Shown here: one piece after another, positions 19,200-27,374 of the stretch
How the letters are laid out: each line of letters starts with the position of its first letter
Position numbering within the stretch: the stretch's first letter is position 1
Source of the DNA: Planctomycetota bacterium
GTDB lineage: Bacteria; Planctomycetota; PLA2
Length of the DNA: 61,552 bases
Assembly (NCBI GenBank): GCA_021776735.1
Contig: JAJFFH010000041.1
Location: forward strand, 1-61,552
Direction of reading: 5' to 3'
The notes under the pieces: generated by a model
The model's database searches: none
What the model was told of the DNA's origin: nothing
The model's input: only the letters and a program-made list of their open reading frames with translations
Made by a program: the position numbers and the translations under genes

Positions 19200-20444
19200 C
19201 TATCCATCGGCTCGCGACGCGGGATTGGCCCGCAAGAACTCCTGCAGCCGAACGAGGCCGTGGTAGGCCCACGCCTGGCCCCACCGCATGTAGGGAATCC
19301 TGTTCGGCCGACGGCCGACGCGGTAGTAGAAATAGCCTTCGGGCGCGCGCATCCGCGTGAGGAACCACGTCGCCGAGCGCGCCAGCAGATCCTCGGCCGA
19401 CTGCACGTCCCAGAGCTCCGCCATGGTGACGAACCCCTGGGTCGGGCCGTGAATGTCGAGCGGGCCGCGCCGATCGTGAAAATACTTGGGCGCCCCGTCC
19501 GCTTCGTAGAAGTGATCCAGAAAAAAGCGGTGCCCGCGCGCAAGTGCGCACGCCCCCTCTGGCTCCGTCCCCCCTGGCTCCGTCCCTTCTGGCCCCGCGC
19601 CCCCTATCTCCCCCGCATAGCGGAGCACGCACGCCAGCGCCTCCAGATTGAACCCGGTGTGGAAGCTGTCGATCCAGTGCTGGTACTCGGGCTCGGCGTA
19701 CCACCACGACCCGTCCGGACGCTGGTACTTGAGCAGGTAGCGCGTCGCCCGGCGTGCGGCTTCGAGCAGTTCTTCTTCGCCCGTCCGCGCGCCGACCCGC
19801 GCCAGCAGCGCCGCGCCGAGCATGTTCGCGTTGTGCACCTTCAGGGAGTCGATCGGCGTATAGGAGAAGCACAGCGCGTCGCCCTCCTCATGCCGATTCA
19901 GGTCAAAAAGCACAAAGTCGCACGCCTCGCGCGCGAGCTGAAACCAGGACTCCTCACCGCACGCGTCCGAAGCGTCCATCAGTGCATGCGCGACAAACGA
20001 CGTGTTAACAATCGTCGGCGTCCAGCGCGGCACGAAAAACGCCCGGCTCTGCCACGGGAACGGATAGCCCCAGCCGCGTCCGCGCCGCAGCTCGCGCAGC
20101 TTTTGAACGAGCGTGTGCACGCGGTCACGGTGTCGCGGATCGCCCGTCGCCGACAGCCGCCGCGCACTCGCCCCCAAGAACAGGCCGAGGCCCTTGGGGT
20201 TGTACGAACGCTTGATGCCGAGCACCGGCCGCAGGTTCACGGGCAGCCGCCGCAGCGCCTGCGTGAACGCGATGCGCGGATACTTGAGCCCGAGCGACAG
20301 GGCGCGCAGCACCGGACTGTTGAGCGCGTCGTACGGATCCCAGCCGGCGAAGCCGTAGCCGTCGAGCCACTCCTCGAGACCGGTGACGGCCTCATCGACC
20401 TGCGGACGGAGTTCGGCGAGCGAGAGTGTGCGGGCGAGAACCAT
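19200..20444 (-). CDS. VpsJ-like polysaccharide biosynthesis protein
   Basis: 414 residues, alpha/alpha-toroid type, with repeated helix pairs such as TSFVAHALMDASDACGEESW and WIDSFHTGFNLEALACVL and Trp/Tyr-rich turns (YQRPDGSWWYAEPEYQHW). Resembles VpsJ of the Vibrio polysaccharide cluster; biochemical role not known to me. Start ATG 20444 chosen because the upstream open frame overlaps the methyltransferase. An internal low-complexity stretch (GPEGTEPGGTEPEGA) is encoded by imperfect tandem repeats at about 19555-19612, absent from related proteins as far as I can judge. Confidence 0.75.
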   Translation of the reverse strand: MVLARTLSLAELRPQVDEAVTGLEEWLDGYGFAGWDPYDALNSPVLRALSLGLKYPRIAFTQALRRLPVNLRPVLGIKRSYNPKGLGLFLGASARRLSATGDPRHRDRVHTLVQKLRELRRGRGWGYPFPWQSRAFFVPRWTPTIVNTSFVAHALMDASDACGEESWFQLAREACDFVLFDLNRHEEGDALCFSYTPIDSLKVHNANMLGAALLARVGARTGEEELLEAARRATRYLLKYQRPDGSWWYAEPEYQHWIDSFHTGFNLEALACVLRYAGEIGGAGPEGTEPGGTEPEGACALARGHRFFLDHFYEADGAPKYFHDRRGPLDIHGPTQGFVTMAELWDVQSAEDLLARSATWFLTRMRAPEGYFYYRVGRRPNRIPYMRWGQAWAYHGLVRLQEFLRANPASRADG

Positions 20445-20476
20445 GCGTTTTATTCTCGGGGGCGCGGGGCGGATTC

Positions 20477-21163
20477 TTAGACAGCGGCGCGGGGGCGGGC
20501 CGCGACGTAAACGCGGCCCTCCTGTTTCAAACCGGGAGCAGACGGACGGCGATGCTTGCTGCCCGGGTCTTCGCCGAGGAGCGGGTCGCGGTAGCGCACC
20601 GACGTCTCCAGCGGCTCGAAGAACCGGCCGACAAGTTTCAGCAGCCTGGTCACCGTGAACCGGTGCGGATGCAGGTGGTCGTTGTTGCGCTTGCCGCGCA
20701 ATGCGACGCGGACGGCGCGCAGCGAGAGCCACGTCGCGCCGTAGGTGTCGCACGAAAAAAACAAGGTGCCGCCTGGACGCAGCACGCGCCGCGTTTCGCG
20801 CAACGCCTGCTCGGGATCATCGACGTGATCGAGCACGTTGAGCATCACGACGGCGTCAAAACGGCCGTCTTCATACGGCAGCCGCTCGGCCCGCGCGGAG
20901 TCGCCCCGCGCGCCGAACAGATCTCCGTAGTGCTCCATGAGCGGATCGGCGGCACGGCGCTCGCAAAAAGCACCGCCGTCAAGGGCTTCCAGCACGGGCA
21001 GCCCCGCGCCCCCGATTTCGAGCACCCGCCCCCCCGCGACCCCCCAAAAACGCATCCAGGCCGCCACATACGCACCGCGGCGCTGCACGTAGCCGTCGTC
21101 GGCGTGGCCGAGCCGGCGCCACGCCTCGGCTTCGCAGGACTGGGCCTTGGTCCACGCGCTCAC
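20477..21163 (-). CDS. class I SAM-dependent methyltransferase
   Basis: 228 residues. Motif I VLEIGGAGLPVLEAL, motif II around AERLPYEDGRFDAVVMLNVLDHVDDP, and motif III LRPGGTLFFSCDTYG place it in the Methyltransf_11 group that often modifies glycans or glycolipids. The GTG at 21163 overlaps the stop of the oxidoreductase gene (GTGA). The C-terminal tail (EDPGSKHRRPSAPGLKQ) is unusual and is encoded by copy 5 of the 12-mer in an odd frame. Confidence 0.85.
   Translation of the reverse strand: MSAWTKAQSCEAEAWRRLGHADDGYVQRRGAYVAAWMRFWGVAGGRVLEIGGAGLPVLEALDGGAFCERRAADPLMEHYGDLFGARGDSARAERLPYEDGRFDAVVMLNVLDHVDDPEQALRETRRVLRPGGTLFFSCDTYGATWLSLRAVRVALRGKRNNDHLHPHRFTVTRLLKLVGRFFEPLETSVRYRDPLLGEDPGSKHRRPSAPGLKQEGRVYVAARPRAAV
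20542..20553 (+). repeat. ACGGACGGCGAT motif, copy 5
   Basis: Exact 12-mer, antisense in the 3' end of the methyltransferase gene, encoding HRRPS; preceded by AGCAG and followed by GCTT. Confidence 0.9.
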
Positions 21164-23367
21164 GACGCCCCGTTTGTCGAGGTTCCGCTTGAGAGTTCGT
21201 AGGACGGAACCTTCGGCAGCACCACGGGATCGCCACTGCGGAGGCTTTCGAGAACCGCGAGGCAGACCTCGGTGACGTGGAACGCGTCCTCGTCGCTGAC
21301 CGGCAGCGGCTCGCCCGCACGGACGGCGGCCAGGAACGCGTCGATCTCCTCGCGATAGCCGCGGCCCTTGCCTTCGAGGCGCAGGCGCGAGCGGCGCTGG
21401 CGATGAAACAGGGTCACGGATGCGAAGTCGTCGATCTGCAGCACGCGGCCGTCCGAAAACACCTCGAGCCACTCTTTCGGCAGGCCCTTGTCGCCGTTGG
21501 CGACGTACTGCACGGTCGCAAGCGACCCGCCGGCCAGCTCCAGGGTAATCGTGACGTTCTCCTGATCGGCCTGCTCGTCACCGGACCGGATCGCCGCCGC
21601 GAACACGCGCTTCACGCGCTCCTCGACGAGGAACGTGACGAGATCGACGAAGTGGCACGCTTCGCCGAGAATGCGCCCGCCGCCCGCCTCGGGATCGTAG
21701 AGCCAGTGGCCGCGCGGCAGCGCGCCGGCGTTGATGCGGTAGTGCACGATCGCCGGGCCGCTGCGTTCCGCGAGCGCGCGGCGCGCCGCGACGGCGGCCG
21801 GCGCGAAACGGCGGTTGAAACCGACCATCAGCCGACCGTGGCCCGCCTCGGCGGCAGCCGCACGCACATGCGTGAGCTGCTCCGTGGTCAGCGCCAGCGG
21901 CTTTTCGACAAACACGATCTTGCCGGCGCGAAGGGCGCGCGCGGCCAGATCGGCATGCGTGTCGTGGCGCGTGGCGATGAACACCGCGCGCGTCCGCTCG
22001 TCGGCGAGAACGGTATCGGGGTCGGTCGCCGCCGAACCAAACCCGAACTTCTCCGCGGTGTTGCGCGCGCTCAGTCCGGTCGCCGTGACGACGCAGCGCC
22101 GCTCGACGCCGTCGCCCAGACGCGGCAGGAGGAAGTTTTGGGCGAAAGAACCGGCGCCGAAGAACGAGATCCCGGGCCGCTCGGACGCCGCCGCCGCGGC
22201 CGCCGCCTGCGCCAGCTTGATCGCCCGCGCGGGCGCCTCTTCGGCCTCGGAGTACCGCAAGAGGATGCCGATGCTGCGCTCCCTGTTTTCGCCGGTGACC
22301 AGCCGATAGGCCTGTTCGGCGTCCTCGAGCGCGAAACGGTGTGTCGTTAACAGACCGGTATCAATCGAGCCGTCGGCGATGAGGCCGAGAAACGCCCCGA
22401 GGTTGCGGCCCTCGGTCCAGCGCACGTACGGCAGCGGATAGTCGATGCCGCGCTCCTCGTAGCGCGCGTCGTAGCGGCCGGGGCCGTACGAACGGGACAG
22501 GCGCAGATCGAGTTCCTTTTGGTAGTAGAGCTCGCGCGGCACGTCCATGTTGACGTTGCCGACCACGACGACGACGCCGCGCTCCCGCGCAATCGAACCG
22601 GCCAGCTCGATCGGGTCCGGACTGTCGGTCGAAGCCGTCAGGATCACGCGATCGACGCCGTGCCCCTCGGTAAAGGTCTCCACCGCGCGCTCGACATCGC
22701 CCGAGCGCGGCAGAGCAACGTCCGCTCCTGCGGTCGTTGCCTTCTCGACAAGGTCGGCAGCCAGATCGACGGCGAGCACGCGACAGCCGGCCGCCTTGAG
22801 AATCTGGACGGTGAGTTGGCCCAGCAACCCAAGCCCGATCACGGCAACCCGGTCACCCAGGGTCACATCGGCGCGCCGCACCCCCTGCAGGGCAATCGCC
22901 CCCAGGGTTGTAAAGGCCGCCTGGTCGAGCCCGACGCCGTCCGGCACGCGCGCGGTGAGATGCTTCGGCGCAAACACGACCTCGGAATGGCTCGCATAAC
23001 CGGTCCCGGCGCAGGCAACGCGGTCGCCGACCCGAAACGCATCGACATCCGGCGCCACCGCGACGACAAACCCGGCGCACGAATACCCCAGCGGAATCGG
23101 GGTATCGAGCTTGTTCTTGACCATCCGGTAGGTCTCGAGCAGCCCCTCGCGCCGCGCCACCTGCAAGACCCGCCGCACGAGATCCGGTCGCGACCGCGCC
23201 TTGCCGACCAGCGACTTCTTGGCCGTCGTAACCGTGTTTCGCTCGGTGCCGATACTGATCAGCGACCAGGCATTCGCCACGAGCACGCCGCCGGGCCGCA
23301 GCGCGGGCAGCGGCACGTCGACAAGGTCAAGGTCACCGGAACGGTAGTTCTGCTGGATCTGATGCAT
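21160..23367 (-). CDS. bi-domain oxidoreductase (zinc-type dehydrogenase fused to Gfo/Idh/MocA)
   Basis: 735 residues. The first half is a medium-chain dehydrogenase (IPLGYSCAGFVV, VGDRVACAGTGYASHSE, VAVIGLGLLGQLTVQILKAAG); the second half is a Gfo/Idh/MocA oxidoreductase (ISFFGAGSFAQNFLLPRLG, FVEKPLALT, GFNRRFAP, GGRILGEACHFVDL). This fusion is known from bacterial polysaccharide and glycosaminoglycan-related clusters and probably oxidises a nucleotide sugar. Start ATG 23367 (MHQIQQNYRSGDL) matches the family; an upstream ATG at 23412 would overlap the divergent gene. First gene of the operon 23367-16669; the divergent start at 23397 leaves only 29 bp for promoters. Confidence 0.88.
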   Translation of the reverse strand: MHQIQQNYRSGDLDLVDVPLPALRPGGVLVANAWSLISIGTERNTVTTAKKSLVGKARSRPDLVRRVLQVARREGLLETYRMVKNKLDTPIPLGYSCAGFVVAVAPDVDAFRVGDRVACAGTGYASHSEVVFAPKHLTARVPDGVGLDQAAFTTLGAIALQGVRRADVTLGDRVAVIGLGLLGQLTVQILKAAGCRVLAVDLAADLVEKATTAGADVALPRSGDVERAVETFTEGHGVDRVILTASTDSPDPIELAGSIARERGVVVVVGNVNMDVPRELYYQKELDLRLSRSYGPGRYDARYEERGIDYPLPYVRWTEGRNLGAFLGLIADGSIDTGLLTTHRFALEDAEQAYRLVTGENRERSIGILLRYSEAEEAPARAIKLAQAAAAAAASERPGISFFGAGSFAQNFLLPRLGDGVERRCVVTATGLSARNTAEKFGFGSAATDPDTVLADERTRAVFIATRHDTHADLAARALRAGKIVFVEKPLALTTEQLTHVRAAAAEAGHGRLMVGFNRRFAPAAVAARRALAERSGPAIVHYRINAGALPRGHWLYDPEAGGGRILGEACHFVDLVTFLVEERVKRVFAAAIRSGDEQADQENVTITLELAGGSLATVQYVANGDKGLPKEWLEVFSDGRVLQIDDFASVTLFHRQRRSRLRLEGKGRGYREEIDAFLAAVRAGEPLPVSDEDAFHVTEVCLAVLESLRSGDPVVLPKVPSYELSSGTSTNGAS

Positions 23368-23396
23368 AGACTCTCTGGTGTAAAAATCGGCTACCC

Positions 23397-24011
23397 ATGA
23401 GGGAAAACGCACCGGAATGGAAGCAGACGGACGGCGATGCCTTGGCGCGCCTCCGGACAGTGGCCGCCCAGGGTCAAAGGGGGCTCTTTTGCGCGCAGTG
23501 TGGTGCCCCCGAAACGACCGCGATCCGCGGCAACAGGGGCGAGGCGTTTTGCTGCCCGAACGGGCACTACGAGAGCCGTTGCCTGCGGTTTGACGACGAG
23601 TACCTCGTCACGCTCGAGGACGACGGACTGGTCCACGACATCGCCGTCCTGATCTGTACCGATTCGCAGGACCGAATCCTGCTCGTCCGCCGCTCGGAGT
23701 TTCCGTGGGGCTGGTCGCTGCCCCGCCAACACCTGCGCCGCCAAAATGCCGACGACCCTTTCCCGGGCGCGGCGCTGGTCGGCTTACGGGAGCTGCCCGG
23801 CGCGTCCCGCTGGGGCTCGGACCGCCAACGCTGGCACATCTACAAGACCGAGTCCGACGCCCCCGCCCCCCTAAAAACCCCCGAATCCTTCGAATCCCAA
23901 CGGGGCGAAGAATCCAACCGAGCCAGTTGGCAAACCCGGACCCAAATCGCCGGTCTGGCCGCAGCGGGCCTCTTGGTCCCCCCGACACACCCCCTCATAA
24001 CTTCCTACTAA
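23397..24011 (+). CDS. Nudix-like protein with zinc-ribbon, catalytic box degenerate
   Basis: 204 residues. A zinc-ribbon-like start (FCAQCG...FCCPNGH) is followed by a Nudix-type core strand (HDIAVLICTDSQDRILLVRRSEFPWGWSLP). The Nudix box should follow but instead reads RQNADDPFPGAALVGLRELPGA, lacking the REXXEE catalytic glutamates. Likely a non-catalytic Nudix-fold protein or a decaying gene. Codons 9-15 (KQTDGDA) are encoded by copy 6 of the 12-mer. It ends at a perfect terminator and is divergent from the oxidoreductase operon. Confidence 0.65.
   Translation: MRENAPEWKQTDGDALARLRTVAAQGQRGLFCAQCGAPETTAIRGNRGEAFCCPNGHYESRCLRFDDEYLVTLEDDGLVHDIAVLICTDSQDRILLVRRSEFPWGWSLPRQHLRRQNADDPFPGAALVGLRELPGASRWGSDRQRWHIYKTESDAPAPLKTPESFESQRGEESNRASWQTRTQIAGLAAAGLLVPPTHPLITSY
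23427..23438 (+). repeat. ACGGACGGCGAT motif, copy 6
   Basis: Exact 12-mer, sense, encoding TDGD near the start of the Nudix-like protein; preceded by AGCAG and followed by GCCT. Confidence 0.9.
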
Positions 24012-24036
24012 CAAAACTCCGCCAGGCGGAGTTTTG
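24012..24036. terminator. bidirectional intrinsic terminator
   Basis: Perfect 11-bp stem CAAAACTCCGC / GCGGAGTTTTG with loop CAG; the A/T flanks give a short U-run in both directions. Sits between the Nudix-like gene (ends 24011) and the permease stop (24037-24039). Confidence 0.85.
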
Positions 24037-25200
24037 CTATGCCCGACGCAATGCCTCGACGGGTCGCATTCGCGCGGCGCGCCAGGCGGGAAACGCGCCG
24101 CCGACCAGGCCGAGGACCAACGCGAAGAGCACGGCAGTCGTCAGTACGCCCGGGGTTACGCGGAACGCGAACGCCGCTTCGGTAAAGGTGTTGAAGTTCA
24201 TGGCGCCGGTTTCCAGGCCGTTGAGCGGCAGGGCCATGAGGCAGCCGACGGCGCCGCCGAGCAGACCCAGGAGCAGCGCCTCGAACAGAAACGACAAGAA
24301 GACGGGGACGGGGCGAAAGCCCGTGGCGAGCAGGATGCCGATCTCGTGTGTGCGCGACGAGATCGCGGCCAGCATCGTGTTGGTCGCGGTAAAGACCGCC
24401 GCCAAGCCCATGATGACGGCCAGCATCACACCCAACACGAGCAGGGTGACGGACAGGCCTGCGGTCTGCGACTGAAGATAGGCGCGCTCGGTGAGCACAC
24501 GCGCCGGGTACACCTTGTGCTTTTTCAGGCGCTTCGCGAGCGCCGGGACGTCGGTGCCGGAACGCATTTTGGCGACGACGCGATTGGGGTTGTCGATGTT
24601 CAAGGCGGCGAGCACGCGATCAAGGTCGCCCCAGATTTCGGATCCGTAGGGGCCATCGGATTCGAAGATGCCGACGACCTTGAGCGGCGTCGTGTTCAGC
24701 ACCAGGACATCGCCAAGCCGGCAGTCACGAATACGGGCCGCGAGCTTTTTGGCGACGATGATCTCGTCGGAACCCGGCTTGAACCGCTCGCCCTCGACCA
24801 CGCGCACGGCCTTGCCGTGAACCGCGAAGCCCCGCGGCTGGATGCCGCGGATCGCGACGTTCGTCTTGCCCCCCGACGTTTTTTCGCGCAGGATCGCCAG
24901 GTAGCACTCCATCCCCGCGAGCGGACGTCCTTCGGCGTCCTTGGCGATCTCCGGCAGGCTCTTCATGAGTTGGTCGCCGAGCTGGCGGCGAAAACGGCTG
25001 TCGCCTTCGTTGGTCGATCCGGGGCGCAGGAACACAGCGATATCGTCGCGACCGGAGTCGGAGAACATCGTCGTGAATCCCTGGCGCAGCGCGAGTACGC
25101 CGGACACGACGGCGACGGTCGCGCCGATTCCGAACACGGTGAGCAGCGTCGAGGAACGCCGCACGAACAGGCTGCGAAGGGTGTAGGAAAACGGCAGCAT
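24037..25200 (-). CDS. FtsX/MacB-type ABC transporter permease
   Basis: 387 residues. N-terminal helix SYTLRSLFVRRSSTLLTVFGIGATVAVVSG, periplasmic domain, and three C-terminal helices with the FtsX hallmark AAISSRTHEIGILLATGF and the usual end AARMRPVEALRRA. Same operon as the permease at 25459-26625 and the ATPase at 26625-27308; the MITE-like element at 25215-25459 is inserted between the two permease genes, so this one may no longer be translationally coupled. Confidence 0.9.
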   Translation of the reverse strand: MLPFSYTLRSLFVRRSSTLLTVFGIGATVAVVSGVLALRQGFTTMFSDSGRDDIAVFLRPGSTNEGDSRFRRQLGDQLMKSLPEIAKDAEGRPLAGMECYLAILREKTSGGKTNVAIRGIQPRGFAVHGKAVRVVEGERFKPGSDEIIVAKKLAARIRDCRLGDVLVLNTTPLKVVGIFESDGPYGSEIWGDLDRVLAALNIDNPNRVVAKMRSGTDVPALAKRLKKHKVYPARVLTERAYLQSQTAGLSVTLLVLGVMLAVIMGLAAVFTATNTMLAAISSRTHEIGILLATGFRPVPVFLSFLFEALLLGLLGGAVGCLMALPLNGLETGAMNFNTFTEAAFAFRVTPGVLTTAVLFALVLGLVGGAFPAWRAARMRPVEALRRA

Positions 25201-25214
25201 CCGGGCTCTCCCTT

Positions 25215-25459
25215 AGAGGTTGTGAAGATATCCCATCGTCAGGCCCGAGGCCGAGCGAGGACAGGCCAGACGAGGAGCGCCGACAACTCGTATCAATGGA
25301 GAGATACGTGAGGAGGCGTGACGAAGCCCACGCCCGACATCATCAGATGTCGGGCCAGACAACACTGTCCGCGCAGCGGAACCGGGCCGCGAGCCGAAGG
25401 TGAGCGATATGGCGCAGCCGCAGCCGGCCGAAGCCAGAGGGGATGTCTTCACGACCTCT
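25215..25459. mobile_element. MITE-like element with terminal inverted repeats, copy A (245 bp)
   Basis: The ends AGAGGTTGTGAAGATATCC and (reverse complement of the right end) AGAGGTCGTGAAGACATCC agree at 17 of 19 positions. Inside are a hairpin CCGACATC-ATCA-GATGTCGG followed by GCCAGAC, a small hairpin CGTATC/GATACG, and a right part with GCGCAGCCGCAGCCGGCCG. No reading frame of its own is convincing. It sits between two FtsX permease genes, its right end touching the stop codon at 25459-25461. A related copy is at 52277-52461. A target duplication is not obvious. Confidence 0.75.
25334..25353 (+). repeat. element hairpin with compensatory change
   Basis: CCGACATC-ATCA-GATGTCGG: compared with CCAACATC/GATGTTGG at 193-212 and 52334-52353, the A-to-G change in one arm is matched by T-to-C in the other, so pairing is kept. 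Confidence 0.7.
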
Positions 25460-26625
25460 CAGCTTCTCCGCAACGCCTCGACAGGACGCAGCCGGCTGGC
25501 GTTCCACGCCGGCACAAGACCCGCGAGAACTCCCAGGATGATGGTCACGACCGCGGCAAGCGCGACCGTCGAGCCCACGACGTGGTAGCCGGGAAACATC
25601 CGCGCAATGGAACGGGCGATGAATCCCTCGGTCAGCTTCGCGACGCCGATGCCGAGCCCGCCACCGATGCCGCACAAAAACAGGGACTGGCCCAAGAGCA
25701 CCCGCGCCGACGTCCCGTCCGTGAACCCGAGCGCCTTCAGGATCCCGATCTCGCGGATCTGTTCGCGTCCGGCCATCAGCATCGTGTTGATGACCGCCAG
25801 AAGAATCGCGAGCAGCACACCGGTGCCGATCCAGGCAACGAGGCGCGGTACGTTGCCGACCATCTCCACGAACTGCCGCGTGAACTCCGCCTCGGTGGTG
25901 GTCCGGACACGCATCGGACCGTTCTCGAACATGCTGTCGATGGTCGCCATGATCGAACTCGCGGCGGCGGGGTCGTGCATCTCCAGGGCATAGACGCCGA
26001 CATTCGGATCGCGGCCCTCCGATGCTCGCTGGGTCTCGGCGAAGTAGTCCCAGTGAAAAAACATCGTCTGCTCGTCGAGTGTCGCCTTCTTCGGCCGGTA
26101 GATGGCCGCGATGTCGAATTCCCAAACGGAATAGTCCGAGCGGGGAAACAACGCGCCGATCAGCGGTACGCGGTCGCCGACCTTCCAGCCGAACTGGCGC
26201 GCCAGGCCCTCGCCGATCACGCATGCCGTCTTGTTGCGCAAAAAATCGTCGGCGTTGCCCTCGATGATCTCGAGTTCCGGCCACATCTCGAGCAGACGCT
26301 TTTCGTCACAGGCGAACTGGGCGAACCAGTTCGAACGATCCTGGTAGTAGCCGCCGAACCACTGCCATTTGCAGGTGTTCGCAACGCCCTCGACCTGCTC
26401 GATCTTGCGCTGGTAGTTCAGCGGCAGGTCGGCGAACAGGCTCACCGACGACATGACCCACAGCCGGCGCGAATCGGCCGCATCGACACCGGCCTCGAGC
26501 GTCGTCACGAGCGAGCGCAAGAGGCACAGCAAGAAGATCGCAACCGTCAGCGAACCCACGGTCAGCACGGAACGGATCGGATGGCGCGTGAGTTGGCGCC
26601 CGACCAGCCGGCTCATCGGCCCCAT
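25459..26625 (-). CDS. FtsX-type ABC transporter permease
   Basis: 388 residues, start ATG 26625 overlapping the ATPase stop (TGATG). Begins MGPMSRLVGRQLTRHPIRSVLTVGSLTVAIFLLCLL, then a large periplasmic part, then helices with NTMLMAGREQIREIGILKALGF and the end PAWNASRLRPVEALRRS. The periplasmic part differs from that of the other FtsX permease (24037-25200), so the ATPase probably serves a heterodimer of the two. Frame extends upstream but only as shadow of the ATPase gene. Confidence 0.9.
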   Translation of the reverse strand: MGPMSRLVGRQLTRHPIRSVLTVGSLTVAIFLLCLLRSLVTTLEAGVDAADSRRLWVMSSVSLFADLPLNYQRKIEQVEGVANTCKWQWFGGYYQDRSNWFAQFACDEKRLLEMWPELEIIEGNADDFLRNKTACVIGEGLARQFGWKVGDRVPLIGALFPRSDYSVWEFDIAAIYRPKKATLDEQTMFFHWDYFAETQRASEGRDPNVGVYALEMHDPAAASSIMATIDSMFENGPMRVRTTTEAEFTRQFVEMVGNVPRLVAWIGTGVLLAILLAVINTMLMAGREQIREIGILKALGFTDGTSARVLLGQSLFLCGIGGGLGIGVAKLTEGFIARSIARMFPGYHVVGSTVALAAVVTIILGVLAGLVPAWNASRLRPVEALRRS

Positions 26626-27308
26626 CAGGCTCCCTCCCGGGGATCGTCCGCCAAACGGCCCTTGTCCAGGTTGACGATTCGTTGCGCCCGTTCGGCGGCA
26701 GCCGGATCGTGCGTGACCATGAGGATGGTCTTTTGGAATTCCTTGTTGAGCCGCTCCAAGAGACCGAGCACCTGGTCGGCGGAATCGCGGTCGAGGTCGC
26801 CGGTGGGCTCGTCGGCCAGGATGATTCCCGGATCGGTCGCGATGGCGCGTGCGATGGCGACGCGCTGCTCCTGACCGCCCGACAGTTGCTGCGGCCGATG
26901 GCTCAGCCGGTCCGACATACCCACGAGTTCGAGGGCGAACTCGGCGTGCTTGCGCCGTTCCGCGCGCGAGAGCGGCGTCAGCGACAGGGGCAACATGACG
27001 TTCTCGAGCGCAGTCAACACGGGGATGAGGTTGAAGCCTTGAAACACGAACCCGACGTTGTCGGCCCGCCATTGCGACAGTGCGGCCCCTTCGAGCGCGC
27101 CAACGTCTTCCCCCGCGACCGCGACATGGCCTGAATCGGGCCGGTCGAGCCCGCCGACGAGGTTGAGCATGGTCGTCTTGCCGGAACCGGACGGTCCCAT
27201 CAGCGCGTAGAACTTCCCGCCCTCCATGTCGAGCGAGAGTCCGTCCAGGACGGTGAGTTTCTCGCCACCGCGACGGTACACACGGGTCACGTTTTCCAGC
27301 CGAATCAT
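26625..27308 (-). CDS. ABC transporter ATP-binding protein (LolD/MacB type)
   Basis: 227 residues. Walker A MGPSGSGKTT, Q-loop FQGFNL, signature LSGGQEQRVAIARAI, Walker B IILADEPTGDLD, H-loop VTHDPAAA. Drives the FtsX permeases encoded downstream; an HlyD-like adaptor is encoded 66 bp upstream. A second, distinct exporter set from the one at 2.5-6 kb. Confidence 0.95.
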   Translation of the reverse strand: MIRLENVTRVYRRGGEKLTVLDGLSLDMEGGKFYALMGPSGSGKTTMLNLVGGLDRPDSGHVAVAGEDVGALEGAALSQWRADNVGFVFQGFNLIPVLTALENVMLPLSLTPLSRAERRKHAEFALELVGMSDRLSHRPQQLSGGQEQRVAIARAIATDPGIILADEPTGDLDRDSADQVLGLLERLNKEFQKTILMVTHDPAAAERAQRIVNLDKGRLADDPREGA

Positions 27309-27374
27309 GTCTTCTCGCTCCGTTCCCGAACCGACAGGCGTCGCGTCCGGGCGGGACTACACTACTCTGCGGTA

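Noticed and set aside
17532..20480. Very long open frame antisense to the carbamoyltransferase and VpsJ-like genes (also 1074-2420 and 11375-13792 elsewhere)
   Set aside because: Such frames are common opposite real genes in GC-rich DNA; the antisense translations are Arg/His/Val-rich with no domain signature, while the opposite strand carries clear families.
23639..23650. ATCGCCGTCCTG in the Nudix-like gene as a motif copy
   Set aside because: It encodes a conserved core strand (IAVLI) and lacks the flanks of the motif.
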